Shown: positions 33,916 to 46,414 of the stretch, piece by piece | Layout: every line of letters starts with the position of its first letter | How positions within the stretch are numbered: position 1 is the stretch's first letter | Origin: Aphrophora alni | Taxonomy: Eukaryota; Arthropoda; Insecta; Hemiptera; Aphrophoridae | Assembly (NCBI GenBank): GCA_963513935.1 | Contig: OY740765.1 | Location: forward strand, 147,027,830-147,091,829 | Direction of reading: 5' to 3' | Length of the DNA: 64,000 nucleotides | Notes under the pieces: generated by a model | Seen by the model: only the letters and a program-made list of their open reading frames with translations | Database searches by the model: none | What the model was told of the DNA's origin: nothing | Position numbers and translations under genes: made by a program

Positions 33916-35818
33916 TATTTTTTATTACGCTTTATCAAGGTTGGAGGTAAAACAAGAAATCACTCTTCACAAATAAAATTCCTATTTATTGAGATATGAA
34001 ACAATAAATACAATTTTAAAACAAAAATACAAATACAAAATAGACGAATTAATTTTATTGAATAAGTATAAGATTTTAAAGTTTTTTGGTCATTTATTTA
34101 TTTTTGTGTGGAATGATGAATGTAAAAGCACTCTGTGCACAGAAAAATGTCACATTGCAAACATTTTGTATTGACCTTTTTTGTTTTTTTCTGAGCAAGT
34201 TCTCTTCCTCCATCCTTACAATTTTATCATATAGCATCTTGTACATTTACTCCGTTTTTCATTTTTTACAAAACTGTGCTGACGTCGTTCTGGTTCCTTT
34301 GCTATGTAATTTTTTTTCATAAGTTCTCTTATAATACTTTCTCTAAATTGTGTAATCGATATTGATTTTTTAGTCACATTTTTGTACAGAAATAAAGAGT
34401 TTATTACTGATGTAGTGAGTAGAAGATCTACAGCTATTTTTCTATACCATTTCACCGATCGTCTAAGAGGTGTTCCATAAGATCCAATTTGATCACTGTA
34501 ATCAATGTATGATTTTGCAGTGTAGTATTCAATTGTAGCCGCTGGTTTCATTTTCTTCTTTCCTCCCTTAACATCAACCGCCTTCATTTCATCACCATGT
34601 TTTGTCGAAAGCATCAAAACATCCCGCTTGTCTTTCCATTTTAGGACAACTATATTATCATCATTCTTTTTTGATAAAATCTCACCTTTTTTCAATTTGG
34701 CTGCTACAACATCCTTTGGGATACCCCTTTCTGTTTTTTCGCAGTGTGCCTACTTAGTGATTTTTATTTTCACCAAGTGTTTTTGCCAAATTCACACTAG
34801 TATACCAGTTATTGGTATATACTGTGCGGCCAAAATTTCAGGAATGCGTGAGACATAAATATCATCTTGTCGCCAATAATGAGCTAAACTTGGAAATGCC
34901 TGAAGGCCCGTCAACATAATAATGGCTAAAAAGTTTTTCATTTCTTCTATTGTGCAATTAGTCCATTTACCTACTCTAGAATGTGGGCTTAGCACGTTTT
35001 GCAAACATTGCTGGGCATATCTGTTGGTCTCTGTTACTAGCAAGACTAAAATTTCATCATCCAAAAACAAAAAATAAAAATCAATAGGAGACAAATTGTT
35101 CATTGATTCAATAATATTAGGATTAATTCCTACGTCTTCATTGTTGGGATTATAAGGATAGACATTGAAAATTAAATCAACAGGCTTCCATGACTGTTCA
35201 GTAGATGTAGGTTGAACATTGGAATTAGAAATATTATCTATCAGATCTTGGCTGTTAGTTGCATGTGGCAGATTAGGTTTTGAGAATAACTTTTTTTTTA
35301 TGTACATGACTTTTTTTGGTGTACTAGTTAATAACTTACGCTTTTTAGTTGCACTTGGCCTAGGCTGATTGATATCACTTTCATCACTATCATTTTCATG
35401 TTCACTAAAAACAAAGTTCGGATATGCATCACTATCATCATCGAAAATCTCTATGAAATTATCACTGTCATAATCGGAATTGCCTAATACACTACTTTGA
35501 ATACTTTCATTTAGTAATTTTATTATAAACTCATCATTACCATCATCCATTTTCACAAAACCCAAAACGTGTGATCCTACCTACTCACCAGCTACAAGAC
35601 TGGAAAAAAACATAACACAAAACTATTGCCAACCTAAAAAGTTTAACAAACAAAAATTCCCACGCTAAGATTAGAGATAGTTAAAACTAAAGTTTTCCTA
35701 TTTGAAAATATACATTTAAAAAATTTAACCTAAAATTTACTAATAAAAATAAAAAATTCAAATGTTTGAGTTTAAAAAAATGTTGAGTACCATATTGGTA
35801 CTCATGGCAGTCAACCTG
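33650..35818 (-). mobile_element. piggyBac-like element, decayed (2169 bp)
   Basis: Flanked by TTAA (33646-33649 and 35819-35822). The ends AAGGTTGCCTGCCGCG and the complement of CAGGTTGACTGCCATG agree at 12-13 of 16 positions. A 22-bp motif built on the palindrome GTACCATATTGGTAC lies near both ends, in the same orientation (about 33798-33821 and 35787-35808). A minus-strand transposase gene lies inside with a central deletion, a stop and frameshifts. A (TA)n run lies at 33878-33906. Confidence 0.9.
34085..35550 (-). pseudogene. piggyBac-like transposase, central catalytic region deleted
   Basis: Start MDDGNDEFIIKLLNES, an acidic N-terminal region and a basic patch (KKRKLLTSTPKK) lead into the DDE domain (LFLDDEILVLLV, TNRYAQQ, LAHYWRQDDIY). 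The sequence then jumps to ILAAQYIPIT/NNWYTSVNLAK, skipping the first two catalytic Asp motifs. A TAA stop and a +1 frameshift follow. The C-terminal part reads DVVAAKLKKGEILS, IDYSDQIGSYG (third Asp region) and RRSVKWYRKIAVDLL, and after another frame change ends in a cysteine-rich domain (CTRCY ... KCLQCDIFLCTEC). Clearly non-functional. Confidence 0.9.
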
Positions 35819-35916
35819 TTAAAGAGTCATAACAATTTGAAACCCCACTATAACTTTATGGACACGTTGTATTTAAATATGGGTTTGTTATAAAGCATAT
35901 GTTGAATATGTTGTAG

Positions 35917-36023
35917 GTTGTAAGCTCTACAAACGGAGAACTGGCCAATGACGACCCGACTGCTGGACACTCCAATACTCCAATCACTGCTCATGCCGAG
36001 GTTGAGATCGTAGATGAAACAAA
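35917..36023 (+). CDS. gish: casein kinase 1 gamma exon (VVSSTNGEL segment)
   Basis: 107 nt, phase 0 in and phase 2 out, acceptor ATGTTGTAG, donor ACAAA|GTAGGT. It encodes [20 protein letters not shown] then [16 protein letters not shown], the highly conserved CK1 gamma segment preceding the cysteine tail. The phase joins exactly to the last exon. If the intron is not removed, the codon after DETK is TAG, so the protein would end just before the lipid-modified cysteines. Confidence 0.95.
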
Positions 36024-36539
36024 GTAGGTTATGTTCATTGATTTTGTTCTTTTATGTGTTAGATGATTCTCATGCATCGTGCTGAGACCCTTTATCACTC
36101 TTGTGATCCATGCTATTTGAATGTAAATGATATTTGGCACTCAGAAATTGTTTCTTACTGCCATTCTAAATGTAGTATGAGTGAGTGATTTAATAAGTAA
36201 TTCAAAATTATAAAATACAGGAAAACTAAGAATGTGTGAAAGAATAAGGTTGTAAGTAAGGGAAAGAAGTGTCACGATAATAAAATTATTGTGTAATGAG
36301 GAAAGATGAGATAACCCTTTGGAATGTAAATTTTTTTACAGATTCCTTTCAAGATTTTCCCTTGTTGTCTACCACGATATTGGTTCCTATTGACTAGAAC
36401 GGTTTCTTAAGTAATTGATATTTGAGAGCATGTCTTATGTTTTTGCAGATTAGAAATCTCCATGGATCTGGTTTACATGTCTATTGAGAATGTATAAATT
36501 TCTTACTGCTACATCCATCTTTTACAAGAATTAAAAACT

Positions 36540-36950
36540 AGTTCTGTTCTTATTAAATCCTTGGTCAATTTACACAACACAAATAAAAATAAATAACACT
36601 AAAAATTTACTGACACCGGTCGTCACATAAAACAAGGACAATGGAAAAAATACTAATCAAACTGTCTAATGTTTTGCAAAGACAAAAACACTTCTCTACT
36701 TCAAAAACTTTATGCCGTAATATGACTGCCGAACCATGAGTCATCAGTTGTGCACAAGGTTGGTAAGTGAGGGGGATTAATAATCCCACCACGATCTATG
36801 ACTTCTTTTATTTCTTTTTTCACAAAGGGGATAAAACTGGATGAAACAAAACACTTGGTTAGGAAAAATAATCAATGTCAACCGTCATGCATGTTGCTTC
36901 AACGAGATTTATTTTTCTCCAGTTTTATTCTTTATATAAAATACTAGCAT
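36540..36950 (-). repeat. repeat family B, minus-oriented copy
   Basis: Inverted relative to 41600-42030. Shared stretches include AAACAAGGACAA, ACTGTCTAA, CACAAGGTTGGTAAGTGAGG and TTTCTCCAGTTTT..TTCTTTATATAAAATA. The plus-strand copy has an open frame of about 70 residues, suggesting coding-derived repeat, but I do not recognise the protein; a Penelope- or LINE-type C-terminus is possible. Confidence 0.6.
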
Positions 36951-38222
36951 CATCCCAATTATTTATTCTATGTTCTGACCCCGACTGATGTTCACAGATC
37001 TTTGAATAACTTATGTCTTTTTAATTTATATCTTATAACTAATTTTTAACCATGATAACATAAAAATACTTATAGACACAATTAATCTAAAAATTGTGTA
37101 CTGATTTAAAAATTAAACAAAGTAAAACGAACATTATCAACATGTTAAACATAAAATTTATGATTAAAATAAATAAAAAGATGTTGTTGGAAAATACCCT
37201 AGAACATACCCAAATATATTATAAATCAAAATAAAGTGTCAATATTAGATTTTTTTTTTTTTTTAATGGTTGGGGTAAAAAACACACGTCTCAAATAATT
37301 CAGAAAAGGGACATGCCCAACAAAGACGATCAGTGATGTGATTGGATGACAAAAATTCAATTAAACCAAAACAAACTTCATTGCACAAATGTATTGATAT
37401 TAGTATGTAAATTAGTTAGTAAGATATAAAATAAAATAGAGAAGGTATTGTTTGATCCTTTATTGAATGTAAATTAATATATGTGTTCCTAAATAAAATC
37501 TTGTTACTGATAATTAACTCCTAACTTCCTCAAATAAGAAATTTACTTATATTTATAATCGAAAACACATACAAACACTCATACAGAAAAAAAATCAAAG
37601 GTTAATTTGATTTAAAAGATGGCAATTTTAAAGCCTAAGATGAACCTCGGGGATTGTTGAAAGGAAAAGAACGCCAAAACCGACGCTCCAATATTGAAGA
37701 ACATTGAATCCAAATTTAGCCGATAAATCCCAGTCTACTACCTCAAGAAAGTGTATAAAAAATATTCTTGGTAGTGTGGTAATAATCAGTGACAACTTGT
37801 TTAAACCAACTTACGAATAAATCAGAAGATATAATCAAATGAGATCTTGAATACATGGTGAGACCAACCCAATTTGATAATTTACTAACTTTCATGTTTG
37901 AAACATTCCATATTTACATATTAACATTATCCAAGCCTAAGAAACCTTAAATTAATATTATAAACATTTGTTTGAATTGAATATCTATAAATCATTAATT
38001 TTGAACTCTATAATAACAATTCTTCATACTAACACACTTTCACAATTCAGTACACATATCATAATTTGATTTGATGATTTTATAATCTTGCTAAGGACAT
38101 AATCCAAATATTTCAATTGTTGTAATGAACATATATGTATTTATTATCTTGTTTCCTCCCTTAACTTGGGAAGAGCCAGCACAAATCCCACCCCGAGATA
38201 GGACTCTGAATATTATTAGTTA
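36951..38222. other. intron, nothing recognised
   Basis: AT-rich last intron of the CK1 gamma gene before the Tigger element. No supported features. Confidence 0.4.
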
Positions 38223-40607
38223 CAGTGGAACTTGGATAATTTGAACCTCGAGGGACCAGTAAAACAATTCGAATTGTCCAAAAATTCAATTAACAAAGTT
38301 CTTTCAAAAGGGTAAGAAAATACTCAAACTTTAAGTTTTCACAAAAAGACCTATATTAAAAATAATTTTACATATATTTTTAACAACTTAATTGCTTATA
38401 TTATGTACTGTACAACCTTTACATAATGGTATCCATTCAACAAAGCACGTTAACGGACATAATACAGTAGAGTAACTGTCTCGTGAATAACCTCAAAAGT
38501 TTAAAATGATAAAATAAAACTAACATGTACAATTCATCTATTTAACTAGCAATGTAGTAAGTCTCAGAGGAAATTGTATCTACTGCTTATCAAAATAAGT
38601 TGAGATCTTTACTTGTTTCCTACAATTAAGTCTCTCAGCCATCACAAAAGAATCTAACAAATTTAAGGAACGGAAAACAGCGTCACTTACGTCATTTCGA
38701 CTTTCAAAAAAAAGCCCGAGTTCTTTTATGTGGTTCATTGTTTCGGCTGCGCTCGGAACAGTTTTTTCGGGTCCTACATGGGTTCATCGACAGATGCGTC
38801 AGTCAGCTCACCACAAACTACAACGTTTTCATCCACATTTACGAAGTCCTTGATGCTATGGCAGGATTGTTGGTGATGACATCCCAGCCGTTAACTGAAG
38901 GCATAGTTTCCGCTGCAATTTCGACAGAAGAACTGTCTTCATCATTTTCCTTTTTTACGAACCCGGCTTTTCTGAAACAGTTGTTTATTGTTTCCGACGT
39001 CACTTGGTCCCAAGCTTGTTTATACATTCGATATGCTTGAAGAATGTCAAGCTTGATTTTGAGAGCATTATAATCTCCGGTAAGGATATTCTCAACTAGC
39101 AAACGCCTATAAAAAGTTTAAGATTTTTTATTATTCCCTGATCTATAGGTTGGATGACGGAGGTCATATTGGCAGGAAAAAAAATTACTTTTACATTTTC
39201 CATCAGTGGTATGGTGTTGTGAGCAGTACAGTTGTCAATGAAAAGGATGAAATGTCGTTTTTCTTTTTTAAACTTTTTAGCCAGTTTCAACAGCCAATTC
39301 TCAAAAGGAATTCCAGTCATCCACACCCTTGGGCTGTTAACATAATTCACTGGTTTCGATTTTACATTTTTGAAGCACCGTGGATTAACCGACTTGCCGA
39401 TCATCAGCAGAGGGAGCTTTTCCGTATCCATGTTTGCACCCACTAGCACCGTAAGTATTTCTTTGCTTAGCTTTCCTCCGTGACACTTCTCATCTTTAAA
39501 TACGAGCGTTCTATCCGGTGTGCATTTAAAAAAAAAAGGCCTGTCTCATCAACATTGAAGATGTCCTTTGGGTTTCTGTCCTGGATCATTTCCTCTAAAT
39601 CCTTCTTCCATTGATTAGCTTCTTGCTGGTTGCTGGTTAACAGCCCCGCTTTCACCACAGACGAATTTGAATGAAAATTTATTTCGTTCCTTGAAGCCAT
39701 CTAGCCACCCAGTGCTAGCTTTAAAATTTAATTTGCCTAAATCTGTAGCAAACTGTTCAAGCTTTGCTCTTACCAGTGGACCACTGACAGGAATCTTCTT
39801 ATCCCTCGTTTGTTTAAACCATTTCAAAACGCACTGGTCCACGTCAGGATTTTCCGGCTCCTTCAACCTTTTTTGGCCCTTGACACTCACTTTCACAACC
39901 GAGAATCTTATCTTTATTTTTTAGGAACTTTGACAACGTGTTGGGAGGAATCCCGAAAGCCTTTGCAATTTCAGAATTTTTCTTGATTCCCTTTTCTACC
40001 TCTCTAATCGCCGCTAAACTCAAAGTTTTGTACGAAATCTGAGGCTTTGATGACGACATCTTTGCTCTGTGCATACACTTTAAAACGCAGGCGGAACCGA
40101 ACTTAGACCACAAGTCAAAAAAAAAACACTCACAATACTGTACCACACAGCGACAGCATGCACTACCAGACAATTGTAAGGGATGACACTGTTGTGAGCT
40201 ATGAGAAGTGGAGCGTTGCAAAACAATAGAAGGATGAGAGGGGTTGGGCAATGACCTTGAAGGAGCGTCAGCTGCAGACGTGAGTCATGTAGACCAAAAA
40301 GTCAACTATGGTGGGGGGAAGGGGTGGGTGCGACGACCTTGAAGCTATGCAGCCCGCGTTAAAGGGCCGGCGAGGAATGTTGACCGCATACCAATGATAC
40401 AACATTGTTTTTCGGGAATTTCTGGCCCGACTATTTGACTTTCGATTAGCTTTTTTCGAATAGAAACTTCAAATTATCCAAAAATATAATTCGGATTAAC
40501 CACGATTTTTTAGTATTGATTGTACATGAAATGCTAGGGACCAGGAGAAAAATTCGAATTAAAGAAGATTTCGAATTGTAGAAGTTCGAATTAGCCATGT
40601 TCCACTG
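38223..40607 (-). mobile_element. Tigger (pogo superfamily) transposon, full-length but mutated (2385 bp)
   Basis: Flanked by TA (38221-38222, 40608-40609). Inverted ends: CAGTGGAACTTGGATAATTT on the left and the complement of CAGTGGAACATGGCTAATTC on the right, with further similarity inwards. It carries a complete but frame-broken minus-strand Tigger/jerky-type transposase. Both ends and the target duplication are intact, so insertion as a whole unit is clear. Confidence 0.95.
38775..40065 (-). pseudogene. Tigger/jerky-type transposase with multiple frameshifts
   Basis: Domains in order: an N-terminal psq/CENP-B helix-turn-helix (MSSSKPQISYKTLSLAAIR ... FGIPPNTLSKFLKNK); a second Tc5-type HTH (CVLKWFKQTRDKKIPVSGP ... 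GWLDGFKERN); and the DDE_1 domain with IFNVDETGLFF (first Asp), LFIDNCTAHN (second Asp) and PANMTSVIQPIDQGIIKNL (third Asp). The tail has WDQVTSETINNCFRKAGF and ends in VDENVVVCGELTDASVDEPM. About five frame changes (near 39895, 39625, 39530 in a homopolymer, 39105 and 38865) break it. All three catalytic Asp motifs survive. Confidence 0.92.
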
Positions 40608-40609
40608 TA

Positions 40610-41599
40610 TATGTGTCTGTTAGTTTGTGAAATACTATTATGTTAATTCATTGAATCAAATACTAACCATAATTATATGTATTTATCAATTACTTTACTC
40701 AAGTGAATATTAGCCTGAGGCATATTAAGATAAGGAAGACGGCTTATCTCAATAACTGACACACTGATTGTGACGAAATTGGACTTGAAGGAGATATGAT
40801 TGATCAAGTGAACAATTCTTTTCTTATAATTTATTGAGACAATAATTAATAGACAAAAGTAAATCATTATTCAATCTCAAAATGAAAACTTATTAATTCC
40901 GTGTTGTGGACTGATAGACACGCCAAAAGAAAATAACAGTAAAGACTTTGAATAACTTTTTTCCTTTGAATTTATAATATTTTAATGTATTATCTATGAC
41001 GGACTTTTAAATATCTTAATTCGTCTATTTCCAATTTCTGTTATTGTATTAATTGAATCTTTATAAATTATCAGATTAACTATTGCTAATTGTATAAATC
41101 ATATAATTTCTTTGAAAGTATTTCTATTTGATCATCATTATATAGTTATAACGAGTATTGCAAGAGATAAAGCGTGTTTCCGATGAACTTAAGATCAATG
41201 GATATTCCAAGGAAGGCTATTAAAAAAACAGAAGTGAAAAACTAGTAGTTTAGAAACTAATGAGAAACCTGTAGCTTCTGTATCCATTGTATAATCAGAA
41301 AAAAATATGTAGATTGGCTCTAATTTCAACATCAAAACTGTCTGTCTTTAGATCGGGTTGTACGTTGAGAGTTGTTTTTATAAGGGTTCAACCAAAAATG
41401 GTCTGTAGGGATAAAATATGTTATTTACAAAGTCCAGTGTCGGAGTGGTCAAAAATATTTTGAACAGACTTCAGACCAATAGATTTATTTATTTATTTTG
41501 TACATGTTCAAAAACTTGCTACAAAAAAGACATGTTATTCAAAGATCTGTTAACATGAATCAGGGTCATAACATAAAAAAAAAAAAAAATGAGATGCTG
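40610..41599. other. intron, nothing recognised
   Basis: AT-rich; no supported features. Confidence 0.4.
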
Positions 41600-42030
41600 C
41601 CATTATTTTATATAAAGAAGAAAACTGGAGAAAAAGAAACCTTATTGAAGCAGCATGCATGATGGTTGCTTCAATACTGATTTTTTTGCAACCAAGTATT
41701 TTATTTCCACCCATTTATATTCCTCTTGTGAAAAAAGAAATCATTGATCACTGTAGAATTATTACCCCCTCACTTACCAACCTTGTGCATATTAAGACTC
41801 AAAGTTCAGCTGTCACATTACGGCGTAATAAATGCATAGCTAGCCTTCGACTATCGGAAGATAAATAAATAAATTTCTTTAGAAGCTATGTCTTTTTTAT
41901 CGTCGCGAAATATTAGACAGTTTGAGTGTCTATTTGAGTATTTTTTCCTCTTTGTCCTTGTTTTATATGATGACCATCGTCAGTAACTTTTTAGAGTTTT
42001 ATTGTTGTGTTGTGTAAATTAACCAAGAAC
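41600..42030 (+). repeat. repeat family B, plus-oriented copy
   Basis: Inverted counterpart of 36540-36950, about 4.7 kb away across the Tigger element. It contains a 69-codon open frame (41659-41868) with the phrase FLQPSILFPPIYIPLVKKE, not identified. Divergence between the two copies suggests independent old insertions rather than one hairpin element. Confidence 0.6.
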
Positions 42031-43239
42031 TCTTTTTCAATTCTAAAAGGTGGTTGTAAGACATTTTGTACATTAAGAATTTCATCCCACATATAATGTC
42101 ATCTAGGTAGGGAAAAAACTTCCAGGTGAATAGTATATACAAGGTTTGAGAAGTATCCAGCTTGCGGAAAAAGATAAATAAAATTTCTCCCCATAATATT
42201 TTTTAATGATTTTCCCCACACACATAGTTTTCCACCTTTATCAACATATGAAATTCAAACATCTGTTTTTAACCCTAAAACTGGGAAATGTTAACTTCCT
42301 AACAGGCAGGCCATTTTGTGCAGTTTTTTAAATGTATTTTTAAAAGTTTATAAAAAATGGTAATATTATCCCAAACACAAGTTGTTATATCATTTTTTTT
42401 TCTCAAAAAGGTGTATAAAATTTATCTATGTAATGAAAAAAATGTTAGCTGTAAAGTTTTTGGAATTAGTATGTTGGAAATAATAAAATGTGCATAAAAT
42501 GAAATGAAAAAACCACAGAAAAGACTATTTATGTAACATGCCATGTAACTTCTTTTTTTTAAGATTTACAAAAAATTTGTAATGTAGTTGTGAATAAATT
42601 CATCTTGATAAAAAAATTAATCTAACTATAAAATTTGCATATTGAAAAATCAATTTTTATGAGAAAAAATATACTTTCTGAAAACTTGGGATTATGTTTA
42701 AAAATTCATCAAAAATATTAATATTATGTAAAACATAATTTTTATATACCATTGTTTAAAAAAATTAAATTTGAATTAATAATTGTCTTCAAGTTACAAA
42801 AATTTTAACCTAAAATCACCAACAAACATGCTTAAAAATGTGTTTAGACTATTCAAACACAATAGTTGTAGAATATAGTTATGAACATAAATCTGTATCA
42901 ACACATCAACAAAACATAATAAATAATTCACAATAAATTAGAAAGCAAAAAAACTTTCAATACAATGATGTTAGACACCCCTTGGCGTCAGATTGTTGTG
43001 TTACAATTCAACTGCAATAGCAAGGTCACAAGACACTGTTGAGTCACTTTCCTTGTTCCATCCAGTCCTAAATATTAGTTGGACAGAGGAATGGAATAAA
43101 TCATTTGACAGATCTGAAATTCGTTTTTCCAATGATATAAAAATCGTCAAAAATATCTAAATATTACTAATCATTAATTAACATTTCGTAAACATATCGA
43201 AATGAAAATTGGATTGGTTATTTTGGTTAAACTTTGTAG

Positions 43240-43890
43240 AATGTTTATATCTCAAAAACTATGACAGTTACGATTATTTGGAATACATAGTTCGAAAGAG
43301 GAAGAAAAATACTATAAAATAATGACACTGTAGATTAGTTGGACAAAAATATAAACTTGTGAAAATTAAATGAAAAACCAGGTAATTTTGTTTTTATTGC
43401 GACAAACCATGAAGTGCTACAACAAAACGTACATACTACATAGAATTTTTTTTTTTTGACATCTTTTATGATTATGAAAGATTACATTTACAACAGTATA
43501 TAATTTATTGGGGTAGGATGATTTAGCCTTGCGTGAGTTGTAAAAACGTATTGTGAATTCTTGTTTTAGTATAGATCATAAACTATAACAGCTACAATGA
43601 TTTGGAAAACATATATCAAAAGATGAAGAAAAATACTATACAATACTGTCACTGTAGAGTTAGACATAAATATGGACTTGTGAATATTAGACAAAGAATG
43701 ATGTAATTTTGTGTTTTACTTTACCACAAAACTCAATAGCGGCGAAATACACAAACTTTACCAATTAATTATTATAAGATTTTATGGACATTTGGTTATA
43801 TGAATATGAATGTTTGGCACTTCAGATTTAGAACGGTATATAAATTATTGTGATAGGATATTTAGGGCGTAATGTTGAATTGAAAAAATT
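43240..43890. repeat. diverged ~324-bp tandem duplication
   Basis: Two units align along their length. Around 43257 and 43581 both read AACTAT.ACAG.TAC.AT, GAAGAAAAATACTATA, CACTGTAGA.TTAG, and later TATATAA.TTATTG.G.TAGGAT. No coding sense. A fragment of a further unit may lie to the left. A short (AG)n run lies just after, at 43957-43974. Confidence 0.75.
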
Positions 43891-44252
43891 ATTTCATCGA
43901 TGACTTTGCACTTTTATACACTCTTTATCCGCTCTAGAGTGGATGATGCCAGTTAGAGAGAGAGAGAGAGAGAAACCTTCTATTAGACCTGAAAATTAGT
44001 GTATATACCTAAGTATAATTGCAAATGTCAAATATCAAGTGAAATTTGTGATTTATCAGTCCTTGTAAAACAATTTATTAGGAATTGATGCTGTGGATTT
44101 TATAAAGTATGTCTAAAATAGGCCTATAAGTTTACCTTTGTCTCCTAATTTCAAAATAGTGATGGACCTAAATTTTCTGTGATTAATTTTTTAATTAACA
44201 TGACGTTTTCCTTGAAAAAGCTAACTTAAAAAAAAAGGTGTCTGTTTTGCAG

Positions 44253-44304
44253 ATGTTGCTGTTTCTTCAAGCGCAAGAAGAAGAAAGGCGGACGCGGAAA
44301 ATGA
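44253..44304 (+). CDS. gish: casein kinase 1 gamma terminal exon (cysteine/basic tail and stop)
   Basis: Acceptor CTGTTTTGCAG at 44252; the first base completes the Lys codon from the previous exon. The exon encodes CCCFFKRKKKKGGRGK and ends TGA (44302-44304). The triple cysteine followed by FFKRKK is the palmitoylated membrane anchor that defines the gamma class of CK1 and is needed for plasma-membrane signalling in relatives. The final residues after the KKKK run vary between species. The upstream intron is 8.2 kb and contains the Tigger element. Confidence 0.95.
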
Positions 44305-45849
44305 CTAGCAGTCGTTCAATGTAGTCCGGAGAGAGAAGCAGTAACGTTATTACGTGCCACATCTCAGTCCAACTCCAGGGACAGCGTCTTAAACCCTGCC
44401 ATCACGTGAATTTATCGGCTTCGGCTTGTATTGTAAATCCTATTGTATTTTATAAGACGACCAAGATAAAAGTAAGAGTTTTTGTATCATAACCTAACCT
44501 ACAAATTTGGAAACTGTTTTCACCCTAACCGAGATGCACTCGAGCATAATATTGGTTTATATCTTCATTATTTATTCTTGCCATAGTTGTAGAGATTCAT
44601 TCTGTACTCATATTTTTTCAAACTGTGAGTTTAACCGTTCAGTTTTAGTTAACTACTTTTTATATATAGAAATATTTCACTACTATGTTACTAAATAATT
44701 TCCACAGTTAACGCATTTCTGTCCAAGTTATTTTTATAAAACATGTATGTTTTTACTTTGATTCACAGGTTTTACAAATTTACTTCTTAATATTAAAAAA
44801 TATATTTATATTGTAACAATAGCTTTCAAAGTTCATACCAATTATTTCTTGTCATTTAAAGAGGTTGTGTAAATCCAGCTATTGAGTTGAAAATAACCAG
44901 TTGTCTACAAGGTTAGTGTTTAATATAACATTTTAATTAAAATTTAATTCTATTTGGTCTATAGCTGATGATTATATTTTATTGACGTAAATTCTGTTAA
45001 TTTATACTGTTGGTCTTACTGATTTCTCATTATTAGAAGCTCATTTATATATAATTTGGATAATCATTGATGCGGGGCTAGTTTTAACATTTTATCTGTA
45101 AATTTTTTAACTTTTTTTTTCTGTGTAGTGTTAAAAATATTCATGATGTATTCTAGCCTAGTATTCAAAATTTATGTTATAATGACATGAGATATTACAC
45201 AACAGTAAATCATGTAAAAGGTGCATTGAATCAAATAATAATAATGTAATTCAACTAAAATTCAAATCTATTAGTAAAAGGTTGATCACTTGCCAAGAAA
45301 AAAAAGATAAATAAATTGAAAAATGATATAATTTGTTATTCAAGGAATGTCTCATCTCTGTTTTCCCAGTAACGTTAATTTGGTCTTTAATATAGTTATG
45401 AATGCTAGAATTATGGTGACACGAATTTGATGTGCTGATACCATATCAGACAATCTGGTTAGGCCTAGGCTTATTTATTTAGCTTCATGGATTAATTTTT
45501 TAAAATTATTTTTCACGTTACTATGTTAATTTAATTTCCGTATTCATGTTATTCCTCTGATAATGTACAGAAAAATGTTGATATAATTATTTAATATAAT
45601 TGAAACTTTTCTTTAATGCTTAAAAGTTATTGTATTATCAAAATCTAGTCCAGCTTAATTCAAAACTGAGATATTTCGTTTGTTAGTACATCGATATATT
45701 TTGTATCTTATAAAACGTTCTTATACATTTTTAATTTGCAGACATTTATAACTGATATTTTAAAGTGATTAATAAAATCAAAATCTTTTTTAGATTGAAT
45801 TTAATTGCCTTTTGGCTTTTAATTTATTAATATACCAAGAATAACTGAA

Positions 45850-45855
45850 AATAAA
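45850..45855 (+). promoter_or_regulatory. candidate poly(A) signal
   Basis: AATAAA about 1.55 kb after the CK1 gamma stop codon, with a second AATAAA 79 bp before it. Plausible nearest 3' end of the gene. Confidence 0.35.
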
Positions 45856-46414
45856 GTGATCCATTTTATTGAATGAAATAAGACCAAAATTCCCCTCCTT
45901 TCAAGGTGTACAAGTCGAAATTTTTAAATATATACGTCTTTTTTTCGTTAGAGTAAACAAAACAATCTAGCCATGTATCTGAAGTTTTTTTAAAATTATT
46001 TAGGAAACACTCCCTAGATACCTCAGTAAAAAAATACTTTTTGTGGACTTCCATATTCTAATCCATGCAGCTTGACTCTATATCTTTTGTTAGGCACAGA
46101 ACCTATTTCGCTAGATCATCTGTTTTCCTGAAGTAATAGACAGCCCAAATATCAGCAGTTTCTTTTGCTCCAGAAGTTAGTTTGAGGTGAAAATACTGGC
46201 AAACATCAATTTTACATCTTTTAAATATTTATTGATTGAAAATTTTGAGATTTTTCTTTATTTTTGGTGATTTAATTTTTGTGTTTTTTTTTCCCCTTCT
46301 TCTTCTTTTATGTTCCCTGCTTTCTAAATAATACTTTGTTTTTCATACTGGATTTGGAAAATAATTGATTAAATAATTATATTTTTATAATATCATAGAT
46401 ATAATTTATTTGAA

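Noticed and set aside
36540..42030. A single large element with family B as its inverted ends
   Set aside because: The copies are internally diverged and the material between them includes a separately bounded Tigger and ordinary intron including no shared coding; no target duplication was found.
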